From Arsenophonus apicola (GTDB lineage Bacteria > Pseudomonadota > Gammaproteobacteria > Enterobacterales > Enterobacteriaceae), in NCBI RefSeq assembly GCF_020268605.1, contig NZ_CP084224.1, forward strand, positions 1 to 59,938: a stretch of DNA of 59,938 bases, read 5' to 3'. Under the pieces are notes generated by a model that saw only the letters and a list, made by a program, of their open reading frames with translations, had not been told where the DNA came from and did not search any database. Within the stretch, counting starts at the first letter, position 1; every line of letters begins with the position of its first letter. Position numbers and translations under genes: made by a program. This document shows, in pieces, positions 35,040 to 44,495 of this stretch.

Positions 35040-37205
35040 ATGAACCTATATATAGCAGAAAAGCCCGCTGTGGCGAAGGATATTGCCAAAGCGCTAGGGG
35101 GCAATTTCCAGAAAAAAGACGGCTATCTTGAGTCCGCCGATAATGTTGTGACTTGGTGCTATGGGCATTTGCTTAAATCCATTGAGCCAGAAGCGTATAA
35201 TTCCACTTATGCGCAGTGGAAAGCCGAAGATTTACCCTTGCAGCTTTACCCGCTGCGCTATGAGCCGATAGCCGGCAAGGAAGGGCATACCCAAACGGTG
35301 ATTAACCTCATCAAAAGGGCAGATGTGATTGTCCACGCAGGCGATCCAGACGATGAGGGGCAATTGCTGGTCGAAGAGTTACTTGAGTACGCTGGGAATC
35401 AAAAACCCGTTAAACGTTTGCTTATTAACGATAACACCGACGCTGCCGTTAAAAAAGGCGCTAGCCCAACTGAAAGACAATCACCAGTTTAAAGGGGTTT
35501 ACCGCAAGCTTTAGCCCGCGCTGCGGGCGATTTGATTTACGGCTTGAGCATGACGCGCGCCTATACCATCGAGGGACGCAAAAACGGATATCGGGGTGTC
35601 TTGTCGGTAGGACGGGTACAAACGCCCATTTTAGGGCTGATAGTGCGCCGCTACCTCGCCAATCAGTCGCACACGCCAAGCTTTTACTACTCACTGGTTG
35701 GTGATTTTCTGGTGAACGGTCAACAATTTTCAGCCAACTGGAAGGTCAACGAAAATGCGCCTCAGGACGACAAGAAGCGTCTTACCAGTAAACGTTATGC
35801 TGATGACCTCGCCGCAAGATTGCGCTGCAAGGATGCCGATATAAAGGCCGCTGGCGTACAGGAGAAAGAAACCTCGCCGCCACTTCCGTTCAATCTGGTG
35901 AGATTGCAGCAGACAATGAACCGTCAGCACAAAATGACAGCCGCAAAACACTGGAAATCACCCAGCAGCTACGAGAGAAATACAAAGCCATCACCTATAA
36001 CCGTTCTGATTGTTCCTATCTGTCTGATGAGCAGTTTAATGAAGCGCCACAGGTGCTTGAGGCGCTGCAAGGCATTAGCGATTTTAACGGACTTTCACTT
36101 GTCACGAGCCAGAAAAGCAAGGCGTTTGACAGTGGCAAGGTCACGGCACATACCGCGATTATCCCGACCGCCAATGTACTGGTATTAACCGCCCTCAGTG
36201 AGCATGAACGGCTGGTTTATCTGGCTATCGCGCAACATTATCTCGTGCAGTTCATGCACAACAAGCGTTATCTGGAAGCCTCAGTTGTCGTTGAGGTTGA
36301 CGGTGAAACCTTTAGCGCACGCGCAACAAAAACGGTGGATGCCGGATTTAGCGCCTTTCTCAAAGGTGACGCGTCTGACGTCAGCGATGAGGTGATGCCG
36401 GACAGCGCATTTGAGGTGCTACAGGCATTACGCACGGGACAACGGGGTAATTGTGACGCCGTCACGGTGAATGAGAAGAAAACCACACCACCGCCATTAT
36501 TCACCGAAGCCACACTACTGGCAGCGCTGGTGCGGGTAGCGGATTTTGTTGAAGATGAAAAATCAAAAACTGCTAAAAGACAAGGATAAAGACAAAAAGG
36601 ATGAGCACGGCGGCATTGGAACACCAGCCACCCGTTCGGATATGCTGGAAAAACTGAAAAACCGTCAGTTCATCCGTGAAGAAAAAGGCAAACTGCTTCC
36701 CACAGAAACTGGCGTGGCCTTTTTCCGTGCACTACCAGAGTCAGCAACCTTGCCCGATATGACCGCACTCTGGTCAGCACAACAAAGCGATATCGAGCAG
36801 GGTAATCAAACCGTTGATGAGTTTGTTAATGCACTATTCGACGACTTGCGCCAACTCGTCAATACAGTCAGCGTGGGTGAAATCAAAGGTGAAGTAAAAC
36901 CCAACAGCGGACAGGTAGAAAGATTAACCACACCCTGCCCCAATTGCGGTAAGGATATTGTGGTGCGTCCCAAACTGTTTGCCTGTACGGGTTGTGACTT
37001 TAAAATCTGGGGTACAGTAGCAGAAAAAAAGCTCACCGCTAAACAGGTTGAAACCCTGATTCAGAAAGGGAAAACGGGCATAATTAAAGGTTTTAAAAGC
37101 AAAGCAGGGAAAACCTTTGATGCGATGTTGATTTTGCAAGATAAACCCACCGGAAAAGTGGGATTTGAATTTAACCGCACTGTTCCCTGTCGGAAAAGAT
37201 TTTAA
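35040..37205 (+). pseudogene. topB: DNA topoisomerase III (plasmid type), multiple frameshifts
   Basis: The type IA parts are all visible but in different frames: Toprim (MNLYIAEKPAVAKDIAKALG, HAGDPDDEGQLLVEELL), then ARAAGDLIYGLSMTRAYT and SVGRVQTPILGLIV, then the active-site Tyr stretch KAITYNRSDCSYLSDEQFNE, then GIGTPATRSDMLEKL, and a zinc ribbon (CPNCGKDIVVRPKLFACTGC). Frame changes are near 35466, 35505, 35950 and 36572, some of them at A-runs. Conjugative plasmids of the R64 group carry such a gene (traE). As written no active enzyme results. Confidence 0.87.
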
Positions 37206-37287
37206 GTTGTTTTCTAATTAAAAAATCCCTTCCTCATCCTTTATTTTCCCTCGCGATTTTTTTGCCTCATTTTCAAAGGATGCTGTT

Positions 37288-37632
37288 ATGTCCAAATTAA
37301 AAGATAAAGTGGTCGCTTTTCGTCTGTCTCAGGAAGATTTTGCGCATTTTGAGGAGAAATTGCTCAAATCTCAGATGACAAAATCGGCTTTTTTTCGTGA
37401 AGTATTTCTACAGGCTAACGTGAATCTCACCGTGCAATCTTTACCGTCAAAGGAATTACGACACCTCACGTTCCTCTACAACAAAGCCAGCAACAACCTG
37501 AATCAAATCGCCCATCAGGTCAATATTGCTCATCTCACCCAAAAAGTCTCTGAACGCCTTTACCGTCAGGTGAATAACGGGCTGATTGATATCAGGGAAC
37601 TGCTGTTATCAGGGGTGCACGATGTTAATTAG
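37288..37632 (+). CDS. mobC: MobC/NikA-like relaxosome accessory protein
   Basis: 114 residues. N-terminal RHH-like part (KDKVVAFRLSQEDFAHFEEKLLKSQMTKSAFFREVFL) and the MobC signature ELRHLTFLYNKASNNLNQIAHQVN. Such proteins bind oriT and help the relaxase to nick. The relaxase start (ATG 37622) overlaps its end by 11 bases. This gene is intact. Confidence 0.8.
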   Translation: MSKLKDKVVAFRLSQEDFAHFEEKLLKSQMTKSAFFREVFLQANVNLTVQSLPSKELRHLTFLYNKASNNLNQIAHQVNIAHLTQKVSERLYRQVNNGLIDIRELLLSGVHDVN

Positions 37633-38612
37633 AGTAAAAGGTTACAACGATGGCGGTAAGGAATATCTTGAAGAAGGCAAAAAAAACGGGCGGGATTTGA
37701 CGCGCGAGGAATTGGATGATCGCGTTATTCTTTATGGGGATCTGGATTTAACGCAAATGATTTATCGCCAGATCCCCGATAAGGGGCAGGAACGTTACGT
37801 CTCTTTTACTCTTTCTTTTCGTGAAGAATATGTGGCTAATGAAACTTTACTCGCCATCACACAAGAGTTTAAAGATTTTCTGATGTACGCCTATGAAGAA
37901 GAAGAATACAATTTTTATGCCGAGGCGCATATTCCGAAAATCAAATTTTTGCCCGACCAAAAGACCGGCAAAATGATTGAAAGAAAGCCGCATATTCATA
38001 TTCTGGTTCCCCGAAAAATCTGTTATCCGGCAGGGAAATGAATCCTAGTGGATGGTGTGATTCCCATGTTTCCTATTTTGAAGCCTTTCAGGAATACATT
38101 AACCAGAAATACCAGCTTCAATCCCCACGTGAACATGTGCGCATCAATCCTACCAATGCCGCGGAGGTGCTATCGCGTTACAAAGGTGATGATTTTCTGA
38201 GTAAAAACCGCGATTTTAAAAAGAGACTCGTCACTGAGATTGTCGATAAAGCGATACATACCCGCCACGATTTTTATAACCTGGTTGCTGATTATGGCGA
38301 CACGCGCATTCGCAATAAAGGCAAAGAGAACGAATACATTGCCGTTAAATTGCCAGGGATACCAAGTTTACCAATTTAAAAGAAACCATCTTCCTGGATG
38401 ATTTTATTGTCCGTCGCGAACTGAAAAACCTCACTGGATAAACAGGTTATCCAGGAGCGGTTAATGTGCTGGCCACAGCGCGCGAAAGAAATCAAATATG
38501 TCAGTAAAGCCTCATCCAAATTCATCAAACTTTACCAGTCTGCCACGCCGGCAGAGAAACGATTATTACTGGCGAAACGGCAAATTGACTTTTACGAAAA
38601 ATATAGGGGGCA
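37622..38612 (+). pseudogene. mobA: MOBP-type relaxase, frameshifted
   Basis: Starts MLIRVKGYNDGGKEYLEEGK, with YVSFTLSFREEYV and the His motif RKPHIHILVPRK. At an A5 run near 38017 the frame shifts (NLLSGREMNPSGWCDSHVSY), again near 38355 (DTKFTNLKETIFLDDFIVRR) and again near 38460 (KEIKYVSKASSKFIKLYQSA). Relaxases cut oriT and pilot the strand. The HIH metal site and RHH partner are present, but no full protein is encoded as written. Confidence 0.75.
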
Positions 38613-38614
38613 GC

Positions 38615-38953
38615 ATGAGTTACACCCTGCCAAACGGCAAAACGATCACCAGCGAAGTCTTGCTGAAACTCAAACAGGATGCATTACCGCATTTGCCGAT
38701 GGCCTGCAAAGTGTGTCCGGCGGCCATGTGGCAGCTCACCGGCACGGTCTCACAGCCGAGCATACGGTGTTTTTGCCGGGTGATGCACACTTTCACGTGG
38801 GACAGTCAACATCAGGACGAAGTGCTGGATTGCGATCTGATTTATCAGGGGCAGGAAGGAGAAGAAAATATACCGATGCAGACTGGTTTACCCGCATTCC
38901 TAGTCTCACCGAATCCCTCGAGCGAGCCGGATATCGAATCAGGGCAGGAATAG
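38615..38953 (+). CDS. Hypothetical protein between relaxase and LPD7-domain gene
   Basis: 112 residues (MSYTLPNGKTITSEVLLKLK, ... ACKVCPAAMWQLTGTVSQPS, HQDEVLDCDLIYQGQEGE). It has four Cys, two as CKVC. GGGGGC lies before the ATG. Another long frame overlaps it. Function not recognised; its place suggests a mobilization accessory role. Confidence 0.55.
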   Translation: MSYTLPNGKTITSEVLLKLKQDALPHLPMACKVCPAAMWQLTGTVSQPSIRCFCRVMHTFTWDSQHQDEVLDCDLIYQGQEGEENIPMQTGLPAFLVSPNPSSEPDIESGQE

Positions 38954-39108
38954 GAGGCGTCGACGCCGTCTCGCTGACACTTCCCCCTTATGCCCTAAAT
39001 TGTCATGCAGTCGCCACCTTTGAACAGATACAACAGCGTGGCGAGCGTCTGTTCCAGCAGAAAAATGGTCAGAAAAAATCAACAGTGGTTTCATCTGTTC
39101 GTCGGGTT

Positions 39109-40365
39109 ATGCCAAAAACAAACAAAAATGCTTCCCATGTCGCCGCCTATTTTTTACGTCGCGCAACAGAAAACCGGATTGAACCGGCTCATCGTTACGC
39201 AATCCATGCCATCGACAATCAATTTTTCACTGTTCGGCGGACCATCATGCGGGATGCGCGTTTAACGCGCAAAGAAAAAAGTCAATTCCTGTCAGTATTA
39301 ACATTCGAACGCCTGAAAGCGCATCATGCCATCAGGCACCCTAATCTACCTTTTGAAATGGAGAAACCCGATATGAACAGTAAAACTGTTCGTCAATTAA
39401 TTCCCTCATCCCGTACGCCGGATAATTCAATTAGCGGCGCTGTACCTGATGACAGGGCCATGCCGGCGAAATCGCGCTTTGAATTGTTTATTCGGCATTT
39501 ACAGGCGCAATTAGAGCGAAAAAGCGCAGATAATGAGAAACGCACAATCTCGGCGTTCGATCTTTACACCAAGCGAGCAAAGCTAAGTAAAAACGTACAT
39601 TTTCTGGATAAAAAAACCGATCTCACCCTGTTTGTTGATACGGGTAATGCCATCACGGTGAGAAAAGCCGCCATGACCGATTCAGCACTCATGGTTGCCC
39701 TGACACTTGCCAAAGAAAAGTTTGGCAGCACCTTAACGATTAAGGGGAGTCAGAAATTTAAAGACCAAATAATTGAGGTGGTAGCTAAAAACAATCTGGA
39801 TATTCATTTCACGGACAAGGGGATGAATCAGCAACTGGCAGCCAGAAAAGCAGAACTGGCGATTGAAAAAACAGGTCAACGGATTGAGCGGCCAAACAAT
39901 ACTGCTGATACAGAAAAAACAACGCCCGAGAATCAAAAAGCAGCGTCAGATGAGCCAGAAAAGGCAACACAATCAGACTCAACAGACAAGCTGAATGTTT
40001 TTGAAGGCTATCTGGTTGAACACGGCGCAGCCCCCTTTAAATTTAAACCCGACATGAGCAAACCGGAAGAAAAACGCAATGACAGTTATTTTGTTAAATT
40101 GCAACTTGATGATGGCAGCGTCAAGACCTTGTGGGGTGTTGGGCTGGAAGATGCCGTTGCGGGCCTTGAAACGAATGAGCCAATTCGGCTTGAAGATAAA
40201 GGCGTTACCCCGGTTAAGTGGACAGAAACGCAAGCCGATGGCAAGTCGGTGAACAAATCCGGTGAACGCCGCATTTGGCAAGCCACTCCTATCGATAGAC
40301 ACCATGAAAATGAAACCGAAACACCGCAATCGGACGCCGATTATGACGGGCCAGAGGTGGCCTGA
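39109..40365 (+). CDS. LPD7-domain protein (relaxase-associated)
   Basis: About 418 residues from ATG 39109; the same frame is open back to 38464, so the true start is unsure. The central part (KNVHFLDKKTDLTLFVDTGN, AMTDSALMVALTLAKEKFGS, IIEVVAKNNLDIHFTDKGMN) is the LPD7-type domain found in plasmid relaxases and primases. The C-terminal part (FEGYLVEHGAAPFKFKPDMS, DSYFVKLQLDDGSVKTLWGV) is another domain typical of these polyvalent proteins. It may be the C-terminal half of the relaxase, now separate. Confidence 0.65.
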   Translation: MPKTNKNASHVAAYFLRRATENRIEPAHRYAIHAIDNQFFTVRRTIMRDARLTRKEKSQFLSVLTFERLKAHHAIRHPNLPFEMEKPDMNSKTVRQLIPSSRTPDNSISGAVPDDRAMPAKSRFELFIRHLQAQLERKSADNEKRTISAFDLYTKRAKLSKNVHFLDKKTDLTLFVDTGNAITVRKAAMTDSALMVALTLAKEKFGSTLTIKGSQKFKDQIIEVVAKNNLDIHFTDKGMNQQLAARKAELAIEKTGQRIERPNNTADTEKTTPENQKAASDEPEKATQSDSTDKLNVFEGYLVEHGAAPFKFKPDMSKPEEKRNDSYFVKLQLDDGSVKTLWGVGLEDAVAGLETNEPIRLEDKGVTPVKWTETQADGKSVNKSGERRIWQATPIDRHHENETETPQSDADYDGPEVA

Positions 40366-40500
40366 TCGTCGCCATTTTTCTGACAGAAAAATTAACTAGT
40401 TTTTGTCTGGGGTTTCAAAGGGGGGACCCCTTTGGCACGGTCGATTTTACAGTGGGCTTTCGCCCATTGTAAACATCGGTGACGTGCCTCTGGTTTCTTA
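40366..40500. other. Candidate oriT region with two hairpins
   Basis: Hairpin 1: CAAAGGGG / CCCCTTTG at 40416-40434, loop GGA. Hairpin 2: TTTACA-G-TGGGC / GCCCA-T-TGTAAA at 40446-40473, TTTC loop. There is no coding sequence. Its place between mob and stb genes fits an origin of transfer, but hairpin 2 could also be a terminator. No nick site was identified. Confidence 0.5.
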
Positions 40501-40514
40501 CTACAAGACATGAA

Positions 40515-40634
40515 GTTAGCAGATAAACAGCATTTATATAGCTAAATAATAGCAATAAGAACCGTTTTGATAGCAAAATATCACCAACTATTTACCATTA
40601 AGATAGCAATAAAATAGCGTATGGTTAGCAATTA
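40515..40634 (+). repeat. TAGCAAT direct repeats upstream of the stb operon
   Basis: Seven TAGC-centred copies within 120 bp: near 40517 (TTAGCAGAT), 40549, 40559, 40570, 40603, 40615 and 40626, four of them TAGCAA. In R388 (IncW) StbA binds direct repeats in this very place, next to oriT; a similar use is inferred here. Confidence 0.6.
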
Positions 40635-40693
40635 ATCGATGGCACTGACGTTTTCATGCCTATAATACTTAAATTGATTAAGTACGAGGTGGA

Positions 40694-41065
40694 ATGATGA
40701 CAAAAGATGAACTGGTAGAGAAAGTAAAACCGTTTGCCGTTGAGATGGTCAATACGCTCGCAAGTAAGCAGCATGTCTTTAATAAATATTTATCTACCAT
40801 TATCGATTGCAAAAATGAGGGCGTCCCCAACAAATTAATCGTTGATGCAATCAATCTGCATTTAAATCAGAATACAAAAATAACCCTTCAATATTTTAAA
40901 AATCTTCTCTTCCGTTCTGGTTACAAAAAACACCCAAAATCTCCATTGATTAAGGATGAAATATCAAATAAAAATCCCAAAAGATTTGGAAATTTCCAAA
41001 TACCGGAAGAGAAAACCTTTAAGCACAATCCGCAATCAGATAACGAACTTTTCACAAAGGAATAA
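40694..41065 (+). CDS. StbA-like DNA-binding protein of the stability operon
   Basis: 123 residues; N-terminal half folds as a helix-turn-helix-like region (GVPNKLIVDAINLHLNQNTKITLQYFKNLL), C-terminal tail is disordered. First gene of three in a row (gaps of 2 and 32 bases) in the order of stbABC/traKLM. StbA would bind the TAGCAA repeats. GAGGTGG before the ATG is a strong ribosome site. Family call rests on order and shape more than on sequence. Confidence 0.6.
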   Translation: MMTKDELVEKVKPFAVEMVNTLASKQHVFNKYLSTIIDCKNEGVPNKLIVDAINLHLNQNTKITLQYFKNLLFRSGYKKHPKSPLIKDEISNKNPKRFGNFQIPEEKTFKHNPQSDNELFTKE

Positions 41066-41067
41066 TA

Positions 41068-41844
41068 ATGAACACAAAAGCTGAAAAAATGACAAATGAA
41101 AAAACCGACACCCTTGACAATCATTCGATTCATTTTGTTCTACAAGGAAAAGGCGGTATCGGAAAATCATTGATATCGTCTTCACTGTCGCAATATTTCA
41201 AATCAAAATTTGGCGCGGTAAAACCCTTTGATACCGACCAGGAAAATACAACCCTGCTTCATTACAAATCGCTTGAGGTTGAACACATCCCCTTAATGAA
41301 CCAGTCGAGAGTGATCGACGCAAAAAATTTCGATGTGTTGATGGAAAAACTGATTGGATCCGATGAATGCTGTGTGATTGATAATGGTGCAAATACCTTT
41401 TCACCCCTTCTTGCTTATTTAATTGAAAATGACGGTTTTGAGATACTGCGAGAGAGCGGGAAAAAAGTCTATATTCATACCGTGATTGGGGGTGGCGACA
41501 CATTGGTTGATACCGCGACTGGCTTCAATTCGATTGCAGAAGGGGTAACCAATACGCCGATTATTTTGTGGCTTAACGAACACTTCGGCGCGTTATCATT
41601 ACCCACCGGTGAAAAACTCGAAGAATTGAAAGTCTACAAAAAGAATGAAAACCGGTTAGCGGGAATTATTGTTCTACACCATAGAAATCATCAAACCTTT
41701 GGGGATGATATCAAACGCATGAATGCCAATCGGTTGACGCTCACCGAAGTATTACAATCCCCAACATTTAGTCTGATGGAAAAACAACGGTTAAAAACAG
41801 TATTTAATGCTATTTTCCACCAACTCGATACCATCAACTGGTAG
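41068..41844 (+). CDS. StbB/MobD/TraL-type P-loop ATPase
   Basis: 258 residues. A deviant Walker A (VLQGKGGIGKSLISSSLSQY, about 29-48), then the A' Asp in VKPFDTDQENTTLLHY and a Walker-B-like CCVIDNGANTFSPLL. This is the ParA-related group found in stb and mob operons, which affects plasmid position and transfer. Complete and in an apparent operon with the next gene. Confidence 0.8.
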   Translation: MNTKAEKMTNEKTDTLDNHSIHFVLQGKGGIGKSLISSSLSQYFKSKFGAVKPFDTDQENTTLLHYKSLEVEHIPLMNQSRVIDAKNFDVLMEKLIGSDECCVIDNGANTFSPLLAYLIENDGFEILRESGKKVYIHTVIGGGDTLVDTATGFNSIAEGVTNTPIILWLNEHFGALSLPTGEKLEELKVYKKNENRLAGIIVLHHRNHQTFGDDIKRMNANRLTLTEVLQSPTFSLMEKQRLKTVFNAIFHQLDTINW

Positions 41845-41876
41845 TTTGTTAAGAACATAAAATAGCAGGCAAAAAA

Positions 41877-42395
41877 ATGAATGATGAACAGCGACAAAAA
41901 ATAGCCATCAAAATCTATGAGTCCACGGGCGTGATGTATGACAAAAACGATCCGGTTTTTGCACTCGCGTTAATTAACGCCGAAATCAACAAAATGCTCA
42001 TCTCGGATTTAGAGGATAAACATCAATGTTTAATTAACGCAATTGAAGAATTGCCGACAAAGATTGAAGCCTCATTGGAAAAGTTGATTGCCGGATTAGA
42101 AGAGGCAGAAAAAAGTTACACAGAAATCGACGTTAAACACCGCAATATACTTAACAACCAGCTGGATGAAACAAAACTTGAGATCCGCTGTGCAATCAAA
42201 AATGAAATTACAGGTGGGATATCTGAAGCCATCAGTCATGCCAAAAAGCAACTCAATCAACTGGAAAATCAGGTAGAAGATGTTTCGACAAACTGCAGTT
42301 TTGTTAACGACAAAAGTTGGATAGCTATTATTATCATTTCAACGGCGCTCATTATTTCCATCTGTTTCAATGCGATTGCTTACATTTTTAGATAA
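41877..42395 (+). CDS. StbC-like coiled-coil protein with C-terminal membrane anchor
   Basis: 172 residues, long helical region (about 30-145, Glu/Lys-rich) and one C-terminal membrane helix (WIAIIIISTALIISICFNAI). It is the third gene of the operon. MobE/StbC proteins have this length and anchor. It would link the ATPase to the membrane (inferred). Confidence 0.65.
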   Translation: MNDEQRQKIAIKIYESTGVMYDKNDPVFALALINAEINKMLISDLEDKHQCLINAIEELPTKIEASLEKLIAGLEEAEKSYTEIDVKHRNILNNQLDETKLEIRCAIKNEITGGISEAISHAKKQLNQLENQVEDVSTNCSFVNDKSWIAIIIISTALIISICFNAIAYIFR

Positions 42396-42429
42396 CTTTG
42401 CCATCACCGGCATTAACCATTTTTAAATT

Positions 42430-42499
42430 CCGCTTCCTCAACGATATTGTTCGCTGCTCGCAAGCTGCGCTGCGCCTCAATATCGTCTGCGGGGAGCGG
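42430..42499. repeat. Palindromic plasmid element, variant copy 4
   Basis: CCGCTTCCTCAACGATATTG to CAATATCGTCTGCGGGGAGCGG: the outer ends CCGCTTCCTC / GAGCGG are as in the ColE1-like copies, while the inner stem differs. Near-identical to 3948-4016. It again stands directly upstream of the nuclease gene. Confidence 0.65.
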
Positions 42500-42515
42500 A
42501 CTAAGTTGAATTTCT

Positions 42516-42981
42516 ATGCGAAAAAAATGCGCTTTTCTTATTCTTTTGTTTTGCTAATTTTTCTGGACGTGTTGTTAATGTCATCGATGGTGATACTGTT
42601 TTCGTCCTCACGGAAGGCAAACGGGTCAAAGTGCGCCTCATTGGTATTGATGCGCCTGAGTTAGGTCAACCCTTTGGAAGACGCTCAAAACAAAACCTGC
42701 TTCACCTGAGCGCGAAAAAGCAGGCTGAAGTGATGACAGAAAAACAGGATAGGTTTGGACGTTGGTTAGGCACATTAATCATTGCAGGCAAAAACATCAA
42801 TACCGAACAGGTTAGATCCGGCTTGGCGTGGGCATATCGGTACCATGGGAAGGCGACTAATTTCCGGTTTTTGGCTCTCGAGAAAAAGGCACGGCAAGCG
42901 AATATTGGGCTGTGGTCATCGAAAAGTCCCATCGAGCCATGGATGTGGCGCAAGCAGAAATCCGATAAAAAATCAGATTAA
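42516..42981 (+). pseudogene. Thermonuclease-like gene, uninterrupted copy with A7 frameshift
   Basis: From ATG 42516 the frame MRKKCAFLILLFC stops at once. If the A7 run (42521-42527) is read as six A, the product is a 155-residue secreted SNase: MRKNALFLFFCFANFSGR, VVNVIDGDTVFVL, LIGIDAPELGQPFGRRSKQN, QDRFGRWLGTLIIAG, then EKKARQANIGLWSSKSPIEP. All active-site regions are present. The same A7 is in the other copy, so either the gene was dead before duplication, or it is expressed by slippage, or both runs were miscalled. An internal GTG 42631 gives only the last 116 residues. Confidence 0.8.
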
Positions 42982-43003
42982 GGGGTTGTGGAAATGGGTT
43001 TCT

Positions 43004-44275
43004 TTAACATTTAACAATAGCAGTCTGATTAATATCAGTCGTCCACTTCTGTGATAGGTATTGCCTTTTCATTTGCCAGGGATATTTTTTCTCTGCATTA
43101 CCTTTACCTGCAAATCCAATTTGTGCCAGTGAAGAGCGATTAATCTCATCAATAAGTTGCATCAATATATCGCTATTTTTATAGGGTTTTTCTGTTTCAA
43201 AAAGGGAAAGCTGCTTCACACCAGAATCGTAAAAATCACTCAACATAACACCACTTTTACTGTATTCAATATCTGCTACCCAAATGTTATCTAATATATT
43301 GGTAGCAGCTTTTATGATATCTCGACTATCTTGAGTTGGGTAAGTGAGTTTTTGTGAGCCATAGCGATAAAAACCGCCGGTTTTTTTTGAGAATCGACTG
43401 CTTTGAATAGACACATTGATTAATTTGCAAAACTGCTTTTCTTCTCTTAATTTTTCGGCGGCGCGCTCTGCGCGGGCGCAGACACTTTGCCTAACAAAAT
43501 CGAAATTAGTAATTTTATTACCAAATGAACGAGAACAGATTATCTGTTTTTTTGGGTTTTGTTGCTCTTCTAATGTTAAGCATGAAATACCGTTTAACTC
43601 TCTGACCGTTCTTTCCAAAACAACAGAGTGAAATTTTCTAGCCTCATCTGGCGGCAAGCGACTCAAATCTAACGCGGTATTAATATTAAGCAACTGGAGT
43701 TTTTTTGATAATTTTCGACCAATTCCCCAGACTTCAGCGACAGGAACAAGAGACATCAATTTTTGTTGTCTGTCCTTTAAACTTAAATCAACAACCCCCC
43801 CGGTTTTTTGCCATTGTTTTGCTGCAAAATTAGCTAGTTTAGCTAACGTCTTTGTTGTGGATATCCCTACCCCAACGGGAAGATGACAACGTTTCATTAT
43901 TTCCTTTTGAAGGTAAAACCCAAATTCGGTCAAATCGTATGTAGAACTTACTCCAGATAAATCACAAAACGCTTCGTCAATTGAATAAATTTCCAGTTTA
44001 GGCACCAAAAAAGCCAATACTTCCATAACTCGCATACTCATGTCAGCGTAATATGTATAATTTGATGAAAAAACCGCAACGTTATTCTCTTTTACAAAAG
44101 ATTCTATTTCAAACCAGGGTGCGCCCATTCGAATATGTTTTCTGGCATTTCTGGAGCGTGCGATGACACAACCATCATTATTTGATAGCACAACAACCGG
44201 CTTACCTTTTAATTCCGGCCTAAATACTTGCTCACAGGAGGCATAAAAACTATTCACATCGACTAACGCAAACAT
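43004..44275 (-). CDS. umuC: UmuC-type error-prone DNA polymerase V subunit
   Basis: 423 residues of a Y-family polymerase: MFALVDVNSFYASCEQVFRP (catalytic Asp), KPVVVLSNNDGCVIARS, YSIDEAFCDLSG (second acidic pair), PVGVGISTTKTLAKLANFAAK and EVWGIGRKLSKKLQ. The C-terminal UmuC extension (KEEKQFCKLINVSIQSSRFS, the QLSLF clamp-binding motif) is present. It makes mutagenic lesion bypass with UmuD', which is not encoded nearby, so a host UmuD would be needed. ATG 44275 was chosen at the conserved start. A LexA box lies 76 bases upstream. Confidence 0.93.
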   Translation of the reverse strand: MFALVDVNSFYASCEQVFRPELKGKPVVVLSNNDGCVIARSRNARKHIRMGAPWFEIESFVKENNVAVFSSNYTYYADMSMRVMEVLAFLVPKLEIYSIDEAFCDLSGVSSTYDLTEFGFYLQKEIMKRCHLPVGVGISTTKTLAKLANFAAKQWQKTGGVVDLSLKDRQQKLMSLVPVAEVWGIGRKLSKKLQLLNINTALDLSRLPPDEARKFHSVVLERTVRELNGISCLTLEEQQNPKKQIICSRSFGNKITNFDFVRQSVCARAERAAEKLREEKQFCKLINVSIQSSRFSKKTGGFYRYGSQKLTYPTQDSRDIIKAATNILDNIWVADIEYSKSGVMLSDFYDSGVKQLSLFETEKPYKNSDILMQLIDEINRSSLAQIGFAGKGNAEKKYPWQMKRQYLSQKWTTDINQTAIVKC

Positions 44276-44350
44276 AAAATTTTTTACACTTATTGGCAAT
44301 AAATAGCATATTCAGTGGGTGCAAGAAGCCATTCTAAACAACAGCTCTTC

Positions 44351-44370
44351 CACTGTATATTAAAGCAGTA
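44351..44370. promoter_or_regulatory. SOS (LexA) box between umuC and cho
   Basis: CACTGTATATTAAAGCAGTA has the required CTG-N10-CAG and 15 of 20 consensus positions. It sits between two divergent DNA-damage genes, so one LexA site could control both. TATAAT-like TATAATATAA follows at 44369. Confidence 0.8.
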
Positions 44371-44495
44371 TAATATAACATGATTAGCAATCATTACCAC
44401 TTTTTATTTCAAAAAAACATCTTTAAAGGCGTAAGTTGAAGGCTTTAAAACTAAATGATATAAACTAACGTTCTAAAAATTAAGGGAAAAATTTG

